From Elusimicrobia bacterium GWC2_64_44 (GTDB lineage: Bacteria > Elusimicrobiota > Elusimicrobia > Elusimicrobiales > UBA9959): a stretch of 64,000 bases of DNA. The translations under genes were made by a program, and so were the position numbers. The stretch covers positions 165,513 through 229,512 of the forward strand of contig MGUG01000041.1 of NCBI GenBank assembly GCA_001799845.1, given 5' to 3'. Below the pieces are notes generated by a model. It saw only the letters and a program-made list of their open reading frames with translations. It was not told the origin of the DNA and made no database searches. Positions 63,461 to 64,000 of the stretch are shown here, in pieces (position 1 is the stretch's first letter; each line of letters begins with the position of its first letter).

Positions 63461-64000
63461 TTACTGCACGCGCTTCTGGTTGGCCTTCAGCAGTTCGCCG
63501 AGGAGCTTCGCGGGCTGCTTCTTGGAGCAGGCGGCTATCATCGCGGCGATGACGAACGGCTTGTAGCCGGCTTCCTTGTAGGTGCCGATGCGGGCCTTCT
63601 CGAAAACGCTCGCGCTCACCTCGCCGGCCTTGCAGCTGACGTCGGTGATGTCGGCGGGCAGGCAGTGCATGTACACGGCCTTGCCGCCCTTGGTGAGCGC
63701 CATCTTGGCCTCGTCGCATTCCCAGCTCTTGAACTTGGCGTTGTTGGCCAGGCACTCCTGCTCCAGGCCCTTGAGGCCCGCGTGGTCGTTCTTTTCAAGC
63801 AGCGCGGTGCGGCGCTCCATGACCTTGAACGGCGCCCAGCTCTTGGGGTAGACGATGTCGGCGTTCTTGAAGGCGCTCTCCATGCTGTTGGAGACCTTGA
63901 ACGAGCCGCCGGAAGCCGCGGCGTGCTTCTTGGCCACTTCGATGGTGTCCGGCAGCAGGTCGTAGCCCTCGGGGTAGGCGAGCTCCACTTCCATGCCGAA
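63461..64000 (-). CDS. YgeW-like knotted carbamoyltransferase, C-terminal part
   Basis: The frame runs off the right edge, so about 180 C-terminal residues are seen (reading FGMEVELAYPEGYDLLPDTIEVAKKHA at the edge). The ornithine-binding half shows VYPKSWAPF, KAVYMHCLPADITDVSCKAGEVSASVFEKARIGTYKEAGYKPFVIAAMIAA. MHCLPAD with the VSC..GEV segment is the knotted branch that includes YgeW (2,3-diaminopropionate/oxamate-type ligand, purine-degradation gene sets) and N-acetylornithine carbamoyltransferase. Similarity to YgeW is greatest by eye, so an unusual carbamoyl-group transfer is likely. The substrate cannot be fixed from this fragment. Confidence 0.75.
   Translation of the reverse strand, partial: FGMEVELAYPEGYDLLPDTIEVAKKHAAASGGSFKVSNSMESAFKNADIVYPKSWAPFKVMERRTALLEKNDHAGLKGLEQECLANNAKFKSWECDEAKMALTKGGKAVYMHCLPADITDVSCKAGEVSASVFEKARIGTYKEAGYKPFVIAAMIAACSKKQPAKLLGELLKANQKRVQ

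Overview
The window is GC-rich, gene-dense bacterial DNA from a diderm with lipopolysaccharide. It carries a nearly complete lipid A and outer-membrane assembly set: bamA, an ompH/skp-like gene, lpxD, lpxC, fabZ, lpxA, lpxI, lpxB and msbA. The use of LpxI, a PorV-like outer-membrane protein, and an exported protein opening its mature part with LTTYYPAPYGGY (a motif I recall from Elusimicrobiota, not checked) suggest an uncultured Elusimicrobiota-like lineage. The phylum assignment is inference. I saw no rRNA, tRNA, CRISPR array, transposase or phage gene.

Layout. 1-4.4 kb (+): a pair of U32-family proteins that look like the UbiU/UbiV type, a DUF2339 membrane protein and an exported HEAT-like protein. 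4.5-7.2 kb (-): a small membrane protein, rlmN and an exported lipase-like hydrolase. 7.2-12.9 kb (+): a YejM-like inner-membrane sulfatase-family protein and a 1.2-kaa exported protein with a C-terminal peptide repeat. 12.9-15.5 kb (-): a GGQ release-factor-like protein, a short Rel and a ZIP transporter. 15.7-38.9 kb (-): the envelope region, read right to left as bamA-ompH-lpxD-lpxC-fabZ-lpxA-lpxI, then a giant kelch/fibronectin surface protein coupled to a PorV-like gene, a DUF374 acyltransferase and a spermidine-synthase-like membrane protein, then Gfo/Idh-lpxB-msbA. 39.1-43.6 kb (+): PIN-PhoH, a polytopic TPR protein, and a secreted barnase-like RNase with its barstar.

43.6-59.7 kb (+) is the most unusual part. 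A promoter precedes the LTTYYPAPYGGY protein, followed by an HxsD-like protein, an HxsB-like radical SAM/SPASM enzyme, a second HxsD-like protein, a 14-cysteine exported protein, two radical SAM enzymes, an A24 (prepilin-peptidase-type) membrane protease, two more radical SAM enzymes (one with a C-terminal winged-helix-like tail) and a DUF483-like protein. A second short transcription unit holds a sixth radical SAM enzyme, a SufS-like cysteine desulfurase and a polytopic TPR protein. A B12-binding-type radical SAM gene follows. Most junctions are ATGA overlaps or a few bases. I read this as a multi-enzyme peptide or protein modification and export system related to, but much larger than, the His-Xaa-Ser (Hxs) systems. 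No HxsA-type repeat peptide is visible, so the substrate is unknown.

59.8-64 kb: a small membrane protein, two exported proteins of unknown function in convergent orientation, a structured inverted-repeat element, a terminator and the 3' part of a YgeW-like knotted carbamoyltransferase.

Repeats and signals: two REP-like perfect palindromes of one family (about 19.85 and 42.51 kb), a 300-bp double-hairpin element between lpxC and lpxD, a 216-bp element with 20-bp terminal inverted repeats at 15.5-15.7 kb, and several -10 boxes placed so close to the start codon that leaderless or near-leaderless transcripts are likely.
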